Source: an uncultured Arenicella sp.
GTDB lineage: Bacteria > Pseudomonadota > Gammaproteobacteria > Arenicellales > Arenicellaceae
Assembly: GCA_937973905.1 (NCBI GenBank)
Contig: CALJJR010000034.1
Location: forward strand, 1 to 35,021
Direction: 5' to 3'
DNA: 35,021 nt
Below, piece by piece: positions 8,628 through 20,622 of the stretch. Position 1 is the stretch's first letter. Each line of letters starts with the position of its first letter. The notes beneath the pieces were generated by a model. It searched no databases. It was not told the DNA's origin and saw nothing but the letters and a program-made list of their open reading frames with translations. A program made the position numbers and the translations under genes.

Positions 8628-11507
8628 TTAAGTATTAATTGACTCCAACAGCTTGCTTGCATCTTCAAGCACATCTTTTCTGTTGTTCTCATTTGCAACG
8701 ATGTCATCGAGAATCTTACGAGCGCCGTCTTCATCACCAAGATCGACAAACACCTTGGCCAATTCATACTGAGTGCGCGCTTCATCGTAGTCATCAGCAA
8801 TCTCAAGATCACTCACTTCGGTCACGCTTTGCACGCTAATTTCCATTTCATCGCCATCGCTATCTGCATCAGCGCCTGCGTCGGCCTCCATACCAGTTAG
8901 CAGCGATTCAGAATCTTCGGCATTTTCAAAGTCGATCTCGAATACTGAATCATCCTCAGCAGCGGCATCCTCGATTTCCTCTTTGGCATCGCCTGTTGCG
9001 ACAGCAACTTCATCCACAGCATCTTCAAGATTTAGTTGATCAAGCGCTACTTCGTCCAACTCGGAAACTTCACTTTGACCATCATCAAAGTTGATCAGAT
9101 TAATTGAAGGATCTTCCTCGGCAAACTGCACACCGCTGCCATCATCATCGGCGTCGACCGTCAGCGCAGACGAATTCTCAATCTCTGACTGCGTTTCTAC
9201 CGAATCGCCGCTGGTGATCATATTGTCTTCACCGCCATCGTCGGCGAGCAACTCAGAGGCAGAGACATCAAACAATGGATTCTCTGGCGCCAAATCTTTA
9301 CCCATCAAACTGACTTCTTGCCACACATTCTTGGTCAAGAAATTCTTCTGCGAATAGAGCTCCTCTGCGATTCTTTCGAACCCTTCGATATTGTTGTTCT
9401 TGTGGTACAAGGTCAGCAATTTTTGCTTGATATCAACTCGACCAGGCTTGCTAGCAATACCATCTAATAAAACTTCTTCAGCTTGCTCGTCACGGCCATA
9501 AGCGATATAGACATCGGCTTCAGCAACTGGGTCTACCTCGTCGGCTTGCACCACTGCATCACTGTCACTGTAGACAGTAAGGAATGAGGTTTCACGATCC
9601 GCAGTTTTGCTCTTCTCTTCATCAGTAGAAACCGACACGGCTTTCTCATCAGACGCAGATTGGGATTGAGACTCGATCGACATCATGCTGATTTCAAATT
9701 CTTCATCAGCGCGTCTGCGACGGGTAAACCAAACACCGAGGCCACCTAACAATAGCGCACCTGCGCCCGCGATTACCTTCCATAAACCATCGTCAACAAC
9801 TGCCGTTTTGATGTTCGAGAAGAAAGATGTTGGCTTTGCCGGAGCGGGCGCTGGAGTTACTTCAGCAACTTCTTCCACCGCTTCTTCGACTTCTTCAACT
9901 GCAGAATCTATGCCGGTTTCGGCATCTCCAATTGCGTCGCTAGCAAAGGAATCAACCGCGTCCACAGTATCACTCAGCCCTTCTGCTTCAGTATCGAGGT
10001 CAAGTGCCGCATCATCAAGCCCTGCTAGCGGATCGATGAAACCAGAATCGTCAGATTCAAAGGTATCCGTATTTGCCAGATCTAGGTCGCTGGTACCATC
10101 CACATCCGCGAGAGGATCGACAAGCCCATCAGCGGCAAACTCTTCGATTGCTTGTTCGGCATTATTTTGTTCAGCCAGGGTCGACTCAACGGCAGCCAAT
10201 TCTGCGTCTTCTACATCTAGGCTAATCAGCCTATTCATATCCGCTAACTGGCCTTCCAATAAAGAAATTCGCTCCGTCAATTCTTGATTTTCCAGTTCAC
10301 TGGAAGCCAATGAAGTTTCCAGGTCAGAAATCTGCTGCTGCATTGCTAATACTTCAGCAGCTCGCGCTTCGCTATCACCACTGGATACAACAGCCTGCGT
10401 TTCGGTGCTCGAGCCAACTTGGAATGCATCCGTGGTATCTGTGAAGCCGGAACTGTCAAAGCTATCGGTATCGCTGCTGGCAATCGAATCGTCAAAGGCG
10501 TATTCATCTTGCCCAACGCGTAAACCATCCAGATCTGAATCACTGCCCGAAGCTAGCACCGAAGGATCCCACTGGTTAATTTGATCATAGAAAAACTGTT
10601 TGGCAGCATCTACGTCTACTTCTCTAATCGCAGCCAAATCACCGATATTGAGCACCACGCCTTCCATCAGCCCGTTGATATTGCTATCAATAAACGAAGA
10701 TCGATTCTCCTCAAACAGCACTTGCATGATTTGGTAGATACTTAGATCTGGAAACTGGCGCTGCAACTCAGCCGCGATCACACTCAAAGATTCACCACGT
10801 GCGACCGGCCCATATTGAGCATCGGTGGGCAAATCATTGACTGGTGCTGGTTCAACGTAAGTGTCTTGAGACTCAAATGATTCCTCGACCACAGGTTCTT
10901 CATAGACAGGCTCATCTTCTAACGTATCGCTTTGTGTGAAAACCTCGTCCACCACTTCTTCTTCAACTTCTGGAGCAAGCACCTCAGCCACGATCTCTGG
11001 CTGTGGTTCCGCTTGATAAGCTTCGTCGGTTCCGACCACACGCGGTTCAGCGATGCTGGCTGGGGTGTCTGCGGCGTATATTGGCGGGTCAATCAGCGCT
11101 GTATATTCGCGCAGAAAACTACCACCCGACCAGTCCACTCGCACTAGAAAGTGGATAAAGGGCTCTTTGATAACCACATTGTTGCTAACCACGCGCAGGA
11201 CGTAGGTGCTACCGCCCATGTCTTCGACGCTCAAACTCATATCTTGCAAATAGCCTGGGTAATCAATACCGAGACGCTCGAAATCTTCTTTGCTAGCAAT
11301 CGCTGCGGTCACCGAGCCGATGTCATCGCCGGCGGCGACTCTCAACTCAATAGTTCCATCAAGCGGTTGATCAAGATTGGAGTTAACTTCCAATGCCCCT
11401 AGACCGAGTGCAGCCAGGTTGGAAGTCGACAACATAAGTGCCGCCGCAACGGCCGCATGAGAAAGTTTACGAGTTGTCATAGATAAAGATGTGGTTTTGG
11501 TAGCCAT
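8628..11507 (-). CDS. fimV: FimV/HubP family polar hub protein
   Basis: This 959-aa inner-membrane protein belongs to the family that organises the cell pole and supports type IV pili (FimV in Pseudomonas, HubP in Vibrio). It has a signal peptide at about residues 10-35 and the conserved N-terminal segment LGALEVNSNLDQPLDGTIEL. A LysM peptidoglycan-binding domain lies at about 231-290, a coiled coil at about 382-428, and one membrane span at about 575-595 followed by RRRR. A long, very acidic cytoplasmic region ends in the conserved TPR-like motif YELAKVFVDLGDEDGARKIL (about 907-926). GGAG precedes the ATG at a suitable distance. The asd-fimV-truA order matches Pseudomonas. The acidic repeats evolve fast, so only the two ends are diagnostic. 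Confidence 0.93.
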   Translation of the reverse strand: MATKTTSLSMTTRKLSHAAVAAALMLSTSNLAALGLGALEVNSNLDQPLDGTIELRVAAGDDIGSVTAAIASKEDFERLGIDYPGYLQDMSLSVEDMGGSTYVLRVVSNNVVIKEPFIHFLVRVDWSGGSFLREYTALIDPPIYAADTPASIAEPRVVGTDEAYQAEPQPEIVAEVLAPEVEEEVVDEVFTQSDTLEDEPVYEEPVVEESFESQDTYVEPAPVNDLPTDAQYGPVARGESLSVIAAELQRQFPDLSIYQIMQVLFEENRSSFIDSNINGLMEGVVLNIGDLAAIREVDVDAAKQFFYDQINQWDPSVLASGSDSDLDGLRVGQDEYAFDDSIASSDTDSFDSSGFTDTTDAFQVGSSTETQAVVSSGDSEARAAEVLAMQQQISDLETSLASSELENQELTERISLLEGQLADMNRLISLDVEDAELAAVESTLAEQNNAEQAIEEFAADGLVDPLADVDGTSDLDLANTDTFESDDSGFIDPLAGLDDAALDLDTEAEGLSDTVDAVDSFASDAIGDAETGIDSAVEEVEEAVEEVAEVTPAPAPAKPTSFFSNIKTAVVDDGLWKVIAGAGALLLGGLGVWFTRRRRADEEFEISMMSIESQSQSASDEKAVSVSTDEEKSKTADRETSFLTVYSDSDAVVQADEVDPVAEADVYIAYGRDEQAEEVLLDGIASKPGRVDIKQKLLTLYHKNNNIEGFERIAEELYSQKNFLTKNVWQEVSLMGKDLAPENPLFDVSASELLADDGGEDNMITSGDSVETQSEIENSSALTVDADDDGSGVQFAEEDPSINLINFDDGQSEVSELDEVALDQLNLEDAVDEVAVATGDAKEEIEDAAAEDDSVFEIDFENAEDSESLLTGMEADAGADADSDGDEMEISVQSVTEVSDLEIADDYDEARTQYELAKVFVDLGDEDGARKILDDIVANENNRKDVLEDASKLLESINT

Positions 11508-11724
11508 AGTTTTGCTCCGTCTCCAAACGAACTGTGGTAATCGCTTGGTTCTAGAATTTTGCTCGCTGGTCAGTTCCGGGTTGCTATTGAAGCGACTCAG
11601 CTGAATTTATTATTTAGTTTTAGGCAGTTAGCAATGCATTGTAACAACTTACATCAGTTTTAAGCAACTTGATTGATTGCTTTAGCTCGCGTGTTGATTC
11701 GGTCGCCATTCTGCATTGCGAAGG

Positions 11725-12768
11725 CTAAAGATACTCGCTCGCCAGCAGTTTAGCGATTTGCACACTGTTTGTGGCGGCGCCTTTGCGCACATTGTCAGAG
11801 ACGACCCATAGGTTGATTCCATTCGGATGAGAAATATCATCGCGAATCCGCCCTACGAACACGTCATCAGAACCCGCCGCCTCAGTGACCGGCGTGGGAT
11901 AACCGCCGTCTGTTCGATCGTCGATGACCGTAACGCCAGGTGCGGCGATTAATAGCTCGCGTACTCGATCCGCGTCGATCGGTTCACGAGTCTCGATATG
12001 ACAGGCCTCTGAATGCCCAAAAAAGACTGGGATTCTTACCGCTGTGGGGTTCACGCGGATCGATTCATCGCCCATTATTTTGCGCGTCTCCCACACCATC
12101 TTCATCTCTTCCTTGGTGTAACCGTTATCTTGAAACACATCGATGTGCGGGAGTGCATTAAAGGCAATTTGTTTTGGATAGACCTTAGGGTCAATACTTT
12201 TCGCATTGAGTAAATTGGCGGTCTGCCCAGCAAGCTCTTCCATTGCTTCCTTGCCAGAACCTGAAACAGCTTGGTAAGTACATACGTTGATTCGCTCAAT
12301 TCCTACCGCATCATGAATCGGCTTCAACGCGACGAGCATCTGAATCGTCGAGCAGTTAGGGTTGGCAATTATGCCGGTATTCACATAATCAGCTATCGCT
12401 TCTGGGTTCACCTCTGGCACCACCAGCGGCTTGTCATCGTCATAACGAAACTCAGACGTATTATCGACCACCACGCACCCTGCGGCTGCAGCCTTTGGCG
12501 CGTACTCACGAGAAACACTCGCCCCAGCTGAGAACAAGCCAATCTGGGCTTTAGAAAAATCGAAATCAGCCAGGTTTTGAATCTTTATCGCCTTGCCACG
12601 ATAGGTTTTGGTGCCACCTGCCGAGCGTTCGCTGGCGAGCAAAAAAAGCTCATCGATTGGGAAGTTATGCTCATCGAGCACCTCCAAGAGTGTTTCGCCG
12701 ACCGCGCCTGTGGCACCCACAATTGCAACGGAGAACAAACGGCGATTATCAGATTTTGAGTTAGACAT
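11725..12768 (-). CDS. asd: Aspartate-semialdehyde dehydrogenase
   Basis: This 347-aa enzyme reduces aspartyl-4-phosphate to the semialdehyde, the branch point to lysine/diaminopimelate, methionine and threonine. The NADP-binding IVGATGAVGETLLEVL (about 16-31) is followed by the catalytic C139 in NPNCSTIQM, the substrate-binding segment VSGSGKEAMEEL, and a catalytic histidine region GHSEACHIET. The length and the NPNCSTIQ form fit the shorter, Gram-positive-like Asd class also present in Pseudomonas (Asd2/UsgA type), not the 370-aa E. coli class. It lies upstream of fimV with a 217-base gap, so fimV probably has its own promoter. Confidence 0.92.
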   Translation of the reverse strand: MSNSKSDNRRLFSVAIVGATGAVGETLLEVLDEHNFPIDELFLLASERSAGGTKTYRGKAIKIQNLADFDFSKAQIGLFSAGASVSREYAPKAAAAGCVVVDNTSEFRYDDDKPLVVPEVNPEAIADYVNTGIIANPNCSTIQMLVALKPIHDAVGIERINVCTYQAVSGSGKEAMEELAGQTANLLNAKSIDPKVYPKQIAFNALPHIDVFQDNGYTKEEMKMVWETRKIMGDESIRVNPTAVRIPVFFGHSEACHIETREPIDADRVRELLIAAPGVTVIDDRTDGGYPTPVTEAAGSDDVFVGRIRDDISHPNGINLWVVSDNVRKGAATNSVQIAKLLASEYL

Positions 12769-13189
12769 GAAAACAACAACAAACTTTTAAGGTAGGGGTA
12801 AAAACGCAGTAATTAGACCAGCCCACGGCTGGTGCAAGTATTTGGTTGCAAAAAACAAGCCATTCAGTGAACCGAGGCAAATTTGGACAAGTCTCGCAGC
12901 AACGGCTATTCTTATTGCATGAGGTTCAGACCATTGTTAAACCAGTGAATGCCCCAAAATACACGCATGAGAGCAAAATTGGATCTTGCAACAGCTGTCC
13001 TCAACAGCCGACGGAGTTTAGCACAGCGCCCACTTTCAAGTACGCTCCTGAGCACGAATAAATGCCAACCAAGCCCCAACTAAGCCGAGTTATACTTGCT
13101 GGGTCAAAGCATTAAATAATGGTCAAATTCACCTCAGAGTTTGATCTTATTCGTAACCTTCAAGTATAGGATCTAGAATAACTGAACCA
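12769..13189. other. Intergenic region between asd and a hypothetical gene
   Basis: This 421-base divergent gap contains a perfect inverted repeat at 12817-12833 (ACCAGCC, 3-nt loop, GGCTGGT), about 50 bases upstream of the asd start and therefore possibly in its leader. A plus-strand open frame from a TTG at 12846 to 13061 (71 codons) shows no recognised family and no clear ribosome binding site, so I do not call it. I see no lysine riboswitch of the expected size and no clear promoter pair. Confidence 0.45.
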
Positions 13190-13669
13190 ATGAAACGCAA
13201 AGCCCAAATTCGAGCGACATCTAAAGGAATCAAGTTCATTGATTTTTGGGTTTTGGTAGCACATGAACTGGGTCAAGCGCGTTTGCACATAAACCCTCAG
13301 GCAACGTCGCTAGAAAAATTCATACGAGTTAATAGCGATGTTCGCACCTACTTACATTGCGCAATCAAAGAAAGCTATGCGAGCAGCGGGTGCCAACATC
13401 TTGGATCTGACATCTCCCTCGAGGCTGTGTTAGACATTTTGGGCGAAACCGCCTACCAGCTGCAAAAAGACAACTCTGGGGATTTGTTTGACATTGAACT
13501 CCTCGAAGAAATTGCGTGGTTGATCTGTGATCGATTTGCGAACCAAGTACGCGAATTAGTGAAACGCAGTGAGGCTTGGCAGTGTGAGCAAAAAGGTAAC
13601 GGTGCAAAAGCGGCGACCGTTATCTCGTTTCCTAACTATAAGATTCGCAAAGCCAACGCGCGGCTCTGA
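13190..13669 (+). CDS. Hypothetical protein, 159 aa
   Basis: I do not recognise this protein. It is soluble, with no signal peptide and no membrane segment. It starts with a basic segment (MKRKAQIRATSKGIKF), then has a predicted mostly helical body with amphipathic stretches such as LEAVLDILGETAYQLQ and LLEEIAWLICDRFANQVREL. It ends in a basic tail with VISFPNYKIRKANARL. Three cysteines occur at scattered positions with no metal-binding pattern. The frame is long relative to its surroundings and no larger gene overlaps it, which supports it being real; the Shine-Dalgarno sequence is weak. It is a single plus-strand gene between asd and ligA, both facing away or converging, so the context gives no clear function. 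Confidence 0.65.
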   Translation: MKRKAQIRATSKGIKFIDFWVLVAHELGQARLHINPQATSLEKFIRVNSDVRTYLHCAIKESYASSGCQHLGSDISLEAVLDILGETAYQLQKDNSGDLFDIELLEEIAWLICDRFANQVRELVKRSEAWQCEQKGNGAKAATVISFPNYKIRKANARL

Positions 13670-13720
13670 TTATCCCTCGCCGAGCCGTATCGTCTTAAAA
13701 TGGCTTAACACCAACCACGA

Positions 13721-15763
<2,043 letters not shown>

Positions 15764-17038
15764 CTAGAACAGTTTTTTACTAATCGCATCACCGGCGGTG
15801 ATGCCATCTTGCTGCATGCTGTAGGTGATATCGGATATTTGCTGCAACAACACCGAATATGAGCGTTGAGTCATCACCTTGCCATTTCGGTCTACGACCT
15901 TTCCATCCAACCAGGTAGCCAGACTATTGGCGTCTTTTACCATGTCTTGAAACACTCGATCCGGCTGCTCTGTGGCCGGTACGTTCATGTAAATAACCAA
16001 GTCATGCACTGGTGTCATCGTCCCGGAAGATACGCCGAAGTGCCCAGACCCATCCGTGCAGGCCAAGCGATACAAGATCGCCAAAGACTGCTTCTGACCC
16101 CGAGTTTTGACAAAAATTCCGTTCTTATCAGTCGACATCATTAGATCGCGAGCACAACTTTCAATATCAGCCATCCTAAAACCGGACTTTGCTTTGGGCA
16201 CCACATTCAGCACGGCCATAGAGTCGTAGCGCCGACCTATTTGATCAAGAATACGCGCCTGCTTAATCGCTTCATCAATATCCATTGAGAACTCGAATGG
16301 CGCGTTAAACACGTTAGAAAAATCTAAGGCCATTTGCTGAAAATCGTGCAGCTCTTTGGCGCTCATAGCACCGTCACGATCCGCTAATTGAATGGCCACA
16401 CCCAACTCAACGAACCTTGCTGAAGGCAATTCAAATTCTATATCTCGCCATAAATCGGTAAGCTCATTGAGACCGTATATGTGCACTTTGCGTTGAAACT
16501 TAAAATCATGAGTGCGAAAAAGTTTGAGCAGCGCTTGTTGCTCAATCGGTTCGGTATTTTTCACCCGTGCCACTAATTCTGTCACGATGGTTGACGCCGC
16601 ATCCAAGCGCGGCGGCTCGGTTATGGCCTCCTCTTCCACTTTTTCAGCTTGCGCAACGCCCTCCTTAACTTGCTCCGCTTTATTTGACCCTTTGGTTTTT
16701 ATGTCTGCGGTGATTGAATCAGTTACGGCGTCTGCAGCCGCGTTAGTTGCTACCGCACTCGTATCGTTAAGAGAAGGCTCAGATTTGCCCTTTGCTTTGT
16801 TGTCCAACGGTGGTAGCGCAGTTGCAGATTCCACCTTGGGCTCAAGATCATCACCAACCGCGGGCGGTTCACCTTCGTTCTGCTGTAATTCTTGCACCAA
16901 CGGGTCGACGTAATCTTGCTTGGGCTTACTCTGTTTTGCATTGCCCAACAATTGTTTTTGCCGATAAACCGAGTAACCGGCGATCGCTCCAAACAGCAAT
17001 AACGCTATACCAATAAAGACCAGATATAGCTCAGTCAC
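15764..17038 (-). CDS. zipA: Cell division protein ZipA
   Basis: This 424-aa protein tethers FtsZ to the inner membrane at midcell. It has the ZipA topology: an N-terminal membrane anchor at about residues 4-24 with no cleaved signal, a basic stretch, and a long charged linker (about 35-165). The C-terminal FtsZ-binding domain covers about 170-424 and contains YGLNELTDLWRDIEFELPSA and a MADIESCARDLM segment. The linker is rich in A, E, K and T. The FtsZ-binding domain is divergent from E. coli ZipA (328 aa in total), but the smc-zipA-ligA position is the standard one and supports the call. It starts 32 bases after the smc stop. Confidence 0.88.
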   Translation of the reverse strand: MTELYLVFIGIALLLFGAIAGYSVYRQKQLLGNAKQSKPKQDYVDPLVQELQQNEGEPPAVGDDLEPKVESATALPPLDNKAKGKSEPSLNDTSAVATNAAADAVTDSITADIKTKGSNKAEQVKEGVAQAEKVEEEAITEPPRLDAASTIVTELVARVKNTEPIEQQALLKLFRTHDFKFQRKVHIYGLNELTDLWRDIEFELPSARFVELGVAIQLADRDGAMSAKELHDFQQMALDFSNVFNAPFEFSMDIDEAIKQARILDQIGRRYDSMAVLNVVPKAKSGFRMADIESCARDLMMSTDKNGIFVKTRGQKQSLAILYRLACTDGSGHFGVSSGTMTPVHDLVIYMNVPATEQPDRVFQDMVKDANSLATWLDGKVVDRNGKVMTQRSYSVLLQQISDITYSMQQDGITAGDAISKKLF

Positions 17039-17070
17039 GAGTGTTGCTCACTGTTGGCATTTGCAAACAA

Positions 17071-20000
17071 CTACTGCGCCGCCAGTGCGGCGGCTTCGGC
17101 TACGTCAACCGCCACCAAGCGCGAGACGCCAGGTTCCGCCATGGTCACACCAATAAGAATATCGGACACCTCCATGGTGATCTTATTGTGCGTAATGAAT
17201 AACAATTGAGTCTTCTCACCCAGCTGCTTAAGCACGTTCGCGTACCGCTCTACGTTAGCATCATCGAGTGGCGCATCAACCTCATCCAGCACGCAAAACG
17301 GCGCCGGATTCAAATCAAAGAACGCGAATAACAATGACACGGCTGTAAGGGCTTTCTCACCCCCCGACAGCAAGTGGATAGTGCTATTGCGCTTGCCTGG
17401 AGGTCTTGCCATAACAGCAACACCGGTATCCAACAGATCGTTGCCAGTGAGCTCCAAATAGGCGCTGCCACCACCAAATAAGCGCGGAAAAAACTCTTTG
17501 AAACCCTCATTCAAATTGTCGAACGTTTCTTTAAAGCGGGTGCGAGTCTCTTTGTCGATTTTGGCAATGGCTGCTTCCAACGTTTCCATCGCCTCCACCA
17601 AATCAGCATTTTGCTGATCGAGGTAGATTTTACGTTCTGAACATTGCTCAAACTCTTCAATGGCGACTAGGTTCACGGCACCAATACGCTCGATCTTCTT
17701 CACTACGTCAGCCAATTTAGCCTGCACTTCCTCAAGCGCTAAACCTTCCGGCAACGACTGCTGCAATAACACCATTTGTTCGGTATCTTTCTCGAGCTGT
17801 TCGGCGACTGTGTCACGCCGAACAACCACCTCTTGGCGGGCCATGCGCACGCCTTCCAAACTGTCTCTCACGGCCTTAGATTTGCGATCAAAGCCCAGCC
17901 TTTGTTGGTCGGTGCTCTGCATTTGATTCTCAAAGTCATTGAGCGCATTACGAGCTTTCGCTAGTCGTTGCTCTGCCTCTAGCCGGCTTTCTAGCAAGCA
18001 CTGTAGTTGCTCGCGCAAAGACTCGCTTGGGTCAGCATCCTGCTTGAACAGTTCTTCTAACTCAGTGCGGCGAGCCGACTGTTTTTCAAGTTGCTGCTGG
18101 AGCCGTTCAATGCTCTCTTGCAGTGACGCATCATTCGACTGTAAGCGCTCAAACTCAATTTGGCGAGCTTGGCGCTCATCACGAGCCAACCTTTCCGCTA
18201 AACGAGCCGCTTCCAAGGCAGCAACCAAGCCGTCTTTTTGATTACTTAGATCCTCACGGCGCTCTCCGAAACTGGCGGCTTGCGCTTTCGCCTCTTCCAT
18301 GCGTTTATTAGCCGCAACTACCTCTTCGCGGGCTGCATCAAGTTGATCACCGAGTTGCTGTTGTTCGCTGAGCAAGGCATCACGCTGCTTCAAGAGCTCG
18401 GCACTTCTGGCCTCAATCGCGCCGAGCTGATTGTGTAACTCGGTGCGCGTATGTGATTTATTGCGAAACTCACTGCGGCGCTGCTCTCGATCCGCCTCAA
18501 GCTGGGCGATTTTCTCTTGTGCTTCTTCGCCTTGAAATTGAATTTTCTGAAGCTCGCGTTCGGCAGCTTCGGTACTCTCGGTTAATTTTTCGATTTCGGC
18601 TTCACGCTGCAAAATGCCGGCCTGCGCGTCTTGGTTGCGACCAAACGACGCCCAATTAGCGCCAACCCAGCAACCATCGCGACTGACTATAGACTCATGT
18701 GCCGCTAGTTTATCACGCGCTTGCAGCGCGTCAGCCAAGGTGTCAGCAGCATAAACGCCGTGAAACCAACCGTCGATCTGTACATCATCGGCTCGAACTT
18801 TATCTATCAAGAGCTCTAAATCTGAGGCCGAATGCGTCGAGCTCTGAGCTGCGATATCCAATTGTCTGCTGTCCATTACTGGTGCAGAACTGTGGTCTAC
18901 CAACGAAATTCGACCTGCATCAAAGCTTGCCATATCGCTGCTATACCGTTCAAGCTGTTGCACGGTCAAGGCGTTGAGGTGTTTTGAAAGTACCGTATCG
19001 ACCGCAAGCTCCCAGCCGGACTGAACTTGTAAGCGCGACGCTATTCTAGGGTTACTACCGATACCCTGACGCTGCAACCATTCGTTAACCTGTGGATTGT
19101 CATCACCCAATGCCGCTGCCTGCAAAGCGTTCAAGGAGCTCAGTTGCGCATTGTCGTCCTGCATTTTATGGCGTACTTCATTATAGTGCTGACGACTAAG
19201 CTCCAACTCTTTTCTCAATTCCACCAATGTTTGATCAGCACTTTGTAAGCCTTGCTCCAACTCAGCGCACACTCCATCAATTTCAGAAACCCGTTTTTGC
19301 AACGCCGTAATTTCTTCCATATTGAGCTTGCCATCGATTTCTCCCAGCGTGGTCGAAACTTGCTCAGCACGCTCACTAAAGTGGTGAATGCGTCGATTGT
19401 GTTGCTCGATACGCGCTGACTGAACATCGTGTTCTTTTTCTGGGTCAGCCGCTTCTCTGTTCAAAATTTCCCAATCACTTTGCCAACCTTGAAAAGTTTG
19501 CTCGGCACTCTGAAACGCTGAACTGGCCGTGGTGTACTCACCTTCCAGCTTCTGCACCACGGGCTCGATGTCGACTAACTGTTGCTTGGTTGTACCCAAG
19601 CGCTCCTGATCCATCGCTAAGTGTTGGCTAGCCTCACGCTCAGATTCGGTCAGGCGCTGGTACTCTTCTTCTTGCTGCTGCCGAGTTTGTCGAGTGTGCT
19701 CGATCGATTGCTCCAGCGCGGCAACTTCGCCACCAATTCCGTAGTAATCGGCCTGCACCTTGTTCAGGGCCTCGGTCAATTCTGCCTGTTCTTGGCGCAT
19801 GGCTTCTAGCTGTGACTCTACATCACGTTGCTCGGCCACTTGCGATTCAAATTCAGTTTGCAGTCTTTCTAATTCAACATCTTTTTCCTGCACCTGAGCA
19901 TGCAAACCTGACCAACGCAGTGCTTGCAAAGAGGTATCCAACTCTCGCTGCTCTTCTTTGAGTGTTTTATAGCGCTCGGCTTCGTTGGCCTGACGCTTTA

Positions 20001-20622
20001 AACGACGCAACTGAGTGGCCAACTCGCCAATGATGTCTTCAACTCGGCTCAGGTTGTCGCGCGTGTGGCGAATTCGATTCTCGGTCTCGCGGCGGCGCTC
20101 TTTGTATTTGGAGATACCCGCGGCTTCTTCAATCAATACGCGCAGGTCTTCTGGCTTGGATTCAACGATTCGCCCCACCATACCCTGCTCGATGATTGAA
20201 TACGATCTGGGCCCCAGGCCTGTGCCAAGAAAAATGTCCTGGATGTCTTTACGGCGGCAGCGCGTTTTGTTGATAAAGTACTTGGAGCCTCCTTCACGAA
20301 CCAATTCGCGACGTATCGCTATTTCAGCGTATTTGGCATAGCTTCCCGGTGCCGTGCCATCGGCATTATCAAACACCAACTCCACATAGGCCCGACTGAC
20401 CGGTTTACGCGCAGCTGACCCATTAAATATAACGTCTTCCATATTATCGCCACGCAGGGTCTTGGCGGAAGACTCACCCATTACCCAGCGGATTGCGTCA
20501 ATGACATTGGATTTGCCGCAGCCGTTTGGCCCCACAATCCCGATCAGATTATTTGGTACCGAAACTTTCGTCGTATCGACGAATGATTTAAAGCCAGATA
20601 GCTTTACGTGTTTTAGTCGCAT
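17071..20622 (-). CDS. smc: Chromosome segregation protein SMC
   Basis: This 1183-aa condensin ATPase compacts and helps separate chromosomes. I choose the ATG at 20622 (AAGGG upstream), because the family starts with MRLKHVKLSGFKSF; an open frame upstream to 20766 is not conserved. Walker A GPNGCGKS is at residues 31-38. Long coiled coils rich in Q, E, R and A flank a hinge around residues 500-660. The C-terminal head has the signature LSGGEKALTA from 1085 and Walker B FCVLDE at 1109-1114, followed by the D-loop. Enterics use MukB instead, so this argues for a non-enteric lineage. The partner genes scpA and scpB are not in the window. Confidence 0.96.
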   Translation of the reverse strand: MRLKHVKLSGFKSFVDTTKVSVPNNLIGIVGPNGCGKSNVIDAIRWVMGESSAKTLRGDNMEDVIFNGSAARKPVSRAYVELVFDNADGTAPGSYAKYAEIAIRRELVREGGSKYFINKTRCRRKDIQDIFLGTGLGPRSYSIIEQGMVGRIVESKPEDLRVLIEEAAGISKYKERRRETENRIRHTRDNLSRVEDIIGELATQLRRLKRQANEAERYKTLKEEQRELDTSLQALRWSGLHAQVQEKDVELERLQTEFESQVAEQRDVESQLEAMRQEQAELTEALNKVQADYYGIGGEVAALEQSIEHTRQTRQQQEEEYQRLTESEREASQHLAMDQERLGTTKQQLVDIEPVVQKLEGEYTTASSAFQSAEQTFQGWQSDWEILNREAADPEKEHDVQSARIEQHNRRIHHFSERAEQVSTTLGEIDGKLNMEEITALQKRVSEIDGVCAELEQGLQSADQTLVELRKELELSRQHYNEVRHKMQDDNAQLSSLNALQAAALGDDNPQVNEWLQRQGIGSNPRIASRLQVQSGWELAVDTVLSKHLNALTVQQLERYSSDMASFDAGRISLVDHSSAPVMDSRQLDIAAQSSTHSASDLELLIDKVRADDVQIDGWFHGVYAADTLADALQARDKLAAHESIVSRDGCWVGANWASFGRNQDAQAGILQREAEIEKLTESTEAAERELQKIQFQGEEAQEKIAQLEADREQRRSEFRNKSHTRTELHNQLGAIEARSAELLKQRDALLSEQQQLGDQLDAAREEVVAANKRMEEAKAQAASFGERREDLSNQKDGLVAALEAARLAERLARDERQARQIEFERLQSNDASLQESIERLQQQLEKQSARRTELEELFKQDADPSESLREQLQCLLESRLEAEQRLAKARNALNDFENQMQSTDQQRLGFDRKSKAVRDSLEGVRMARQEVVVRRDTVAEQLEKDTEQMVLLQQSLPEGLALEEVQAKLADVVKKIERIGAVNLVAIEEFEQCSERKIYLDQQNADLVEAMETLEAAIAKIDKETRTRFKETFDNLNEGFKEFFPRLFGGGSAYLELTGNDLLDTGVAVMARPPGKRNSTIHLLSGGEKALTAVSLLFAFFDLNPAPFCVLDEVDAPLDDANVERYANVLKQLGEKTQLLFITHNKITMEVSDILIGVTMAEPGVSRLVAVDVAEAAALAAQ

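Noticed and set aside
12846-13061. Plus-strand open frame of 71 codons from a TTG, with a CNSC motif
   Set aside because: Weak start, no Shine-Dalgarno sequence and no recognised family; two cysteines close together are not enough evidence.
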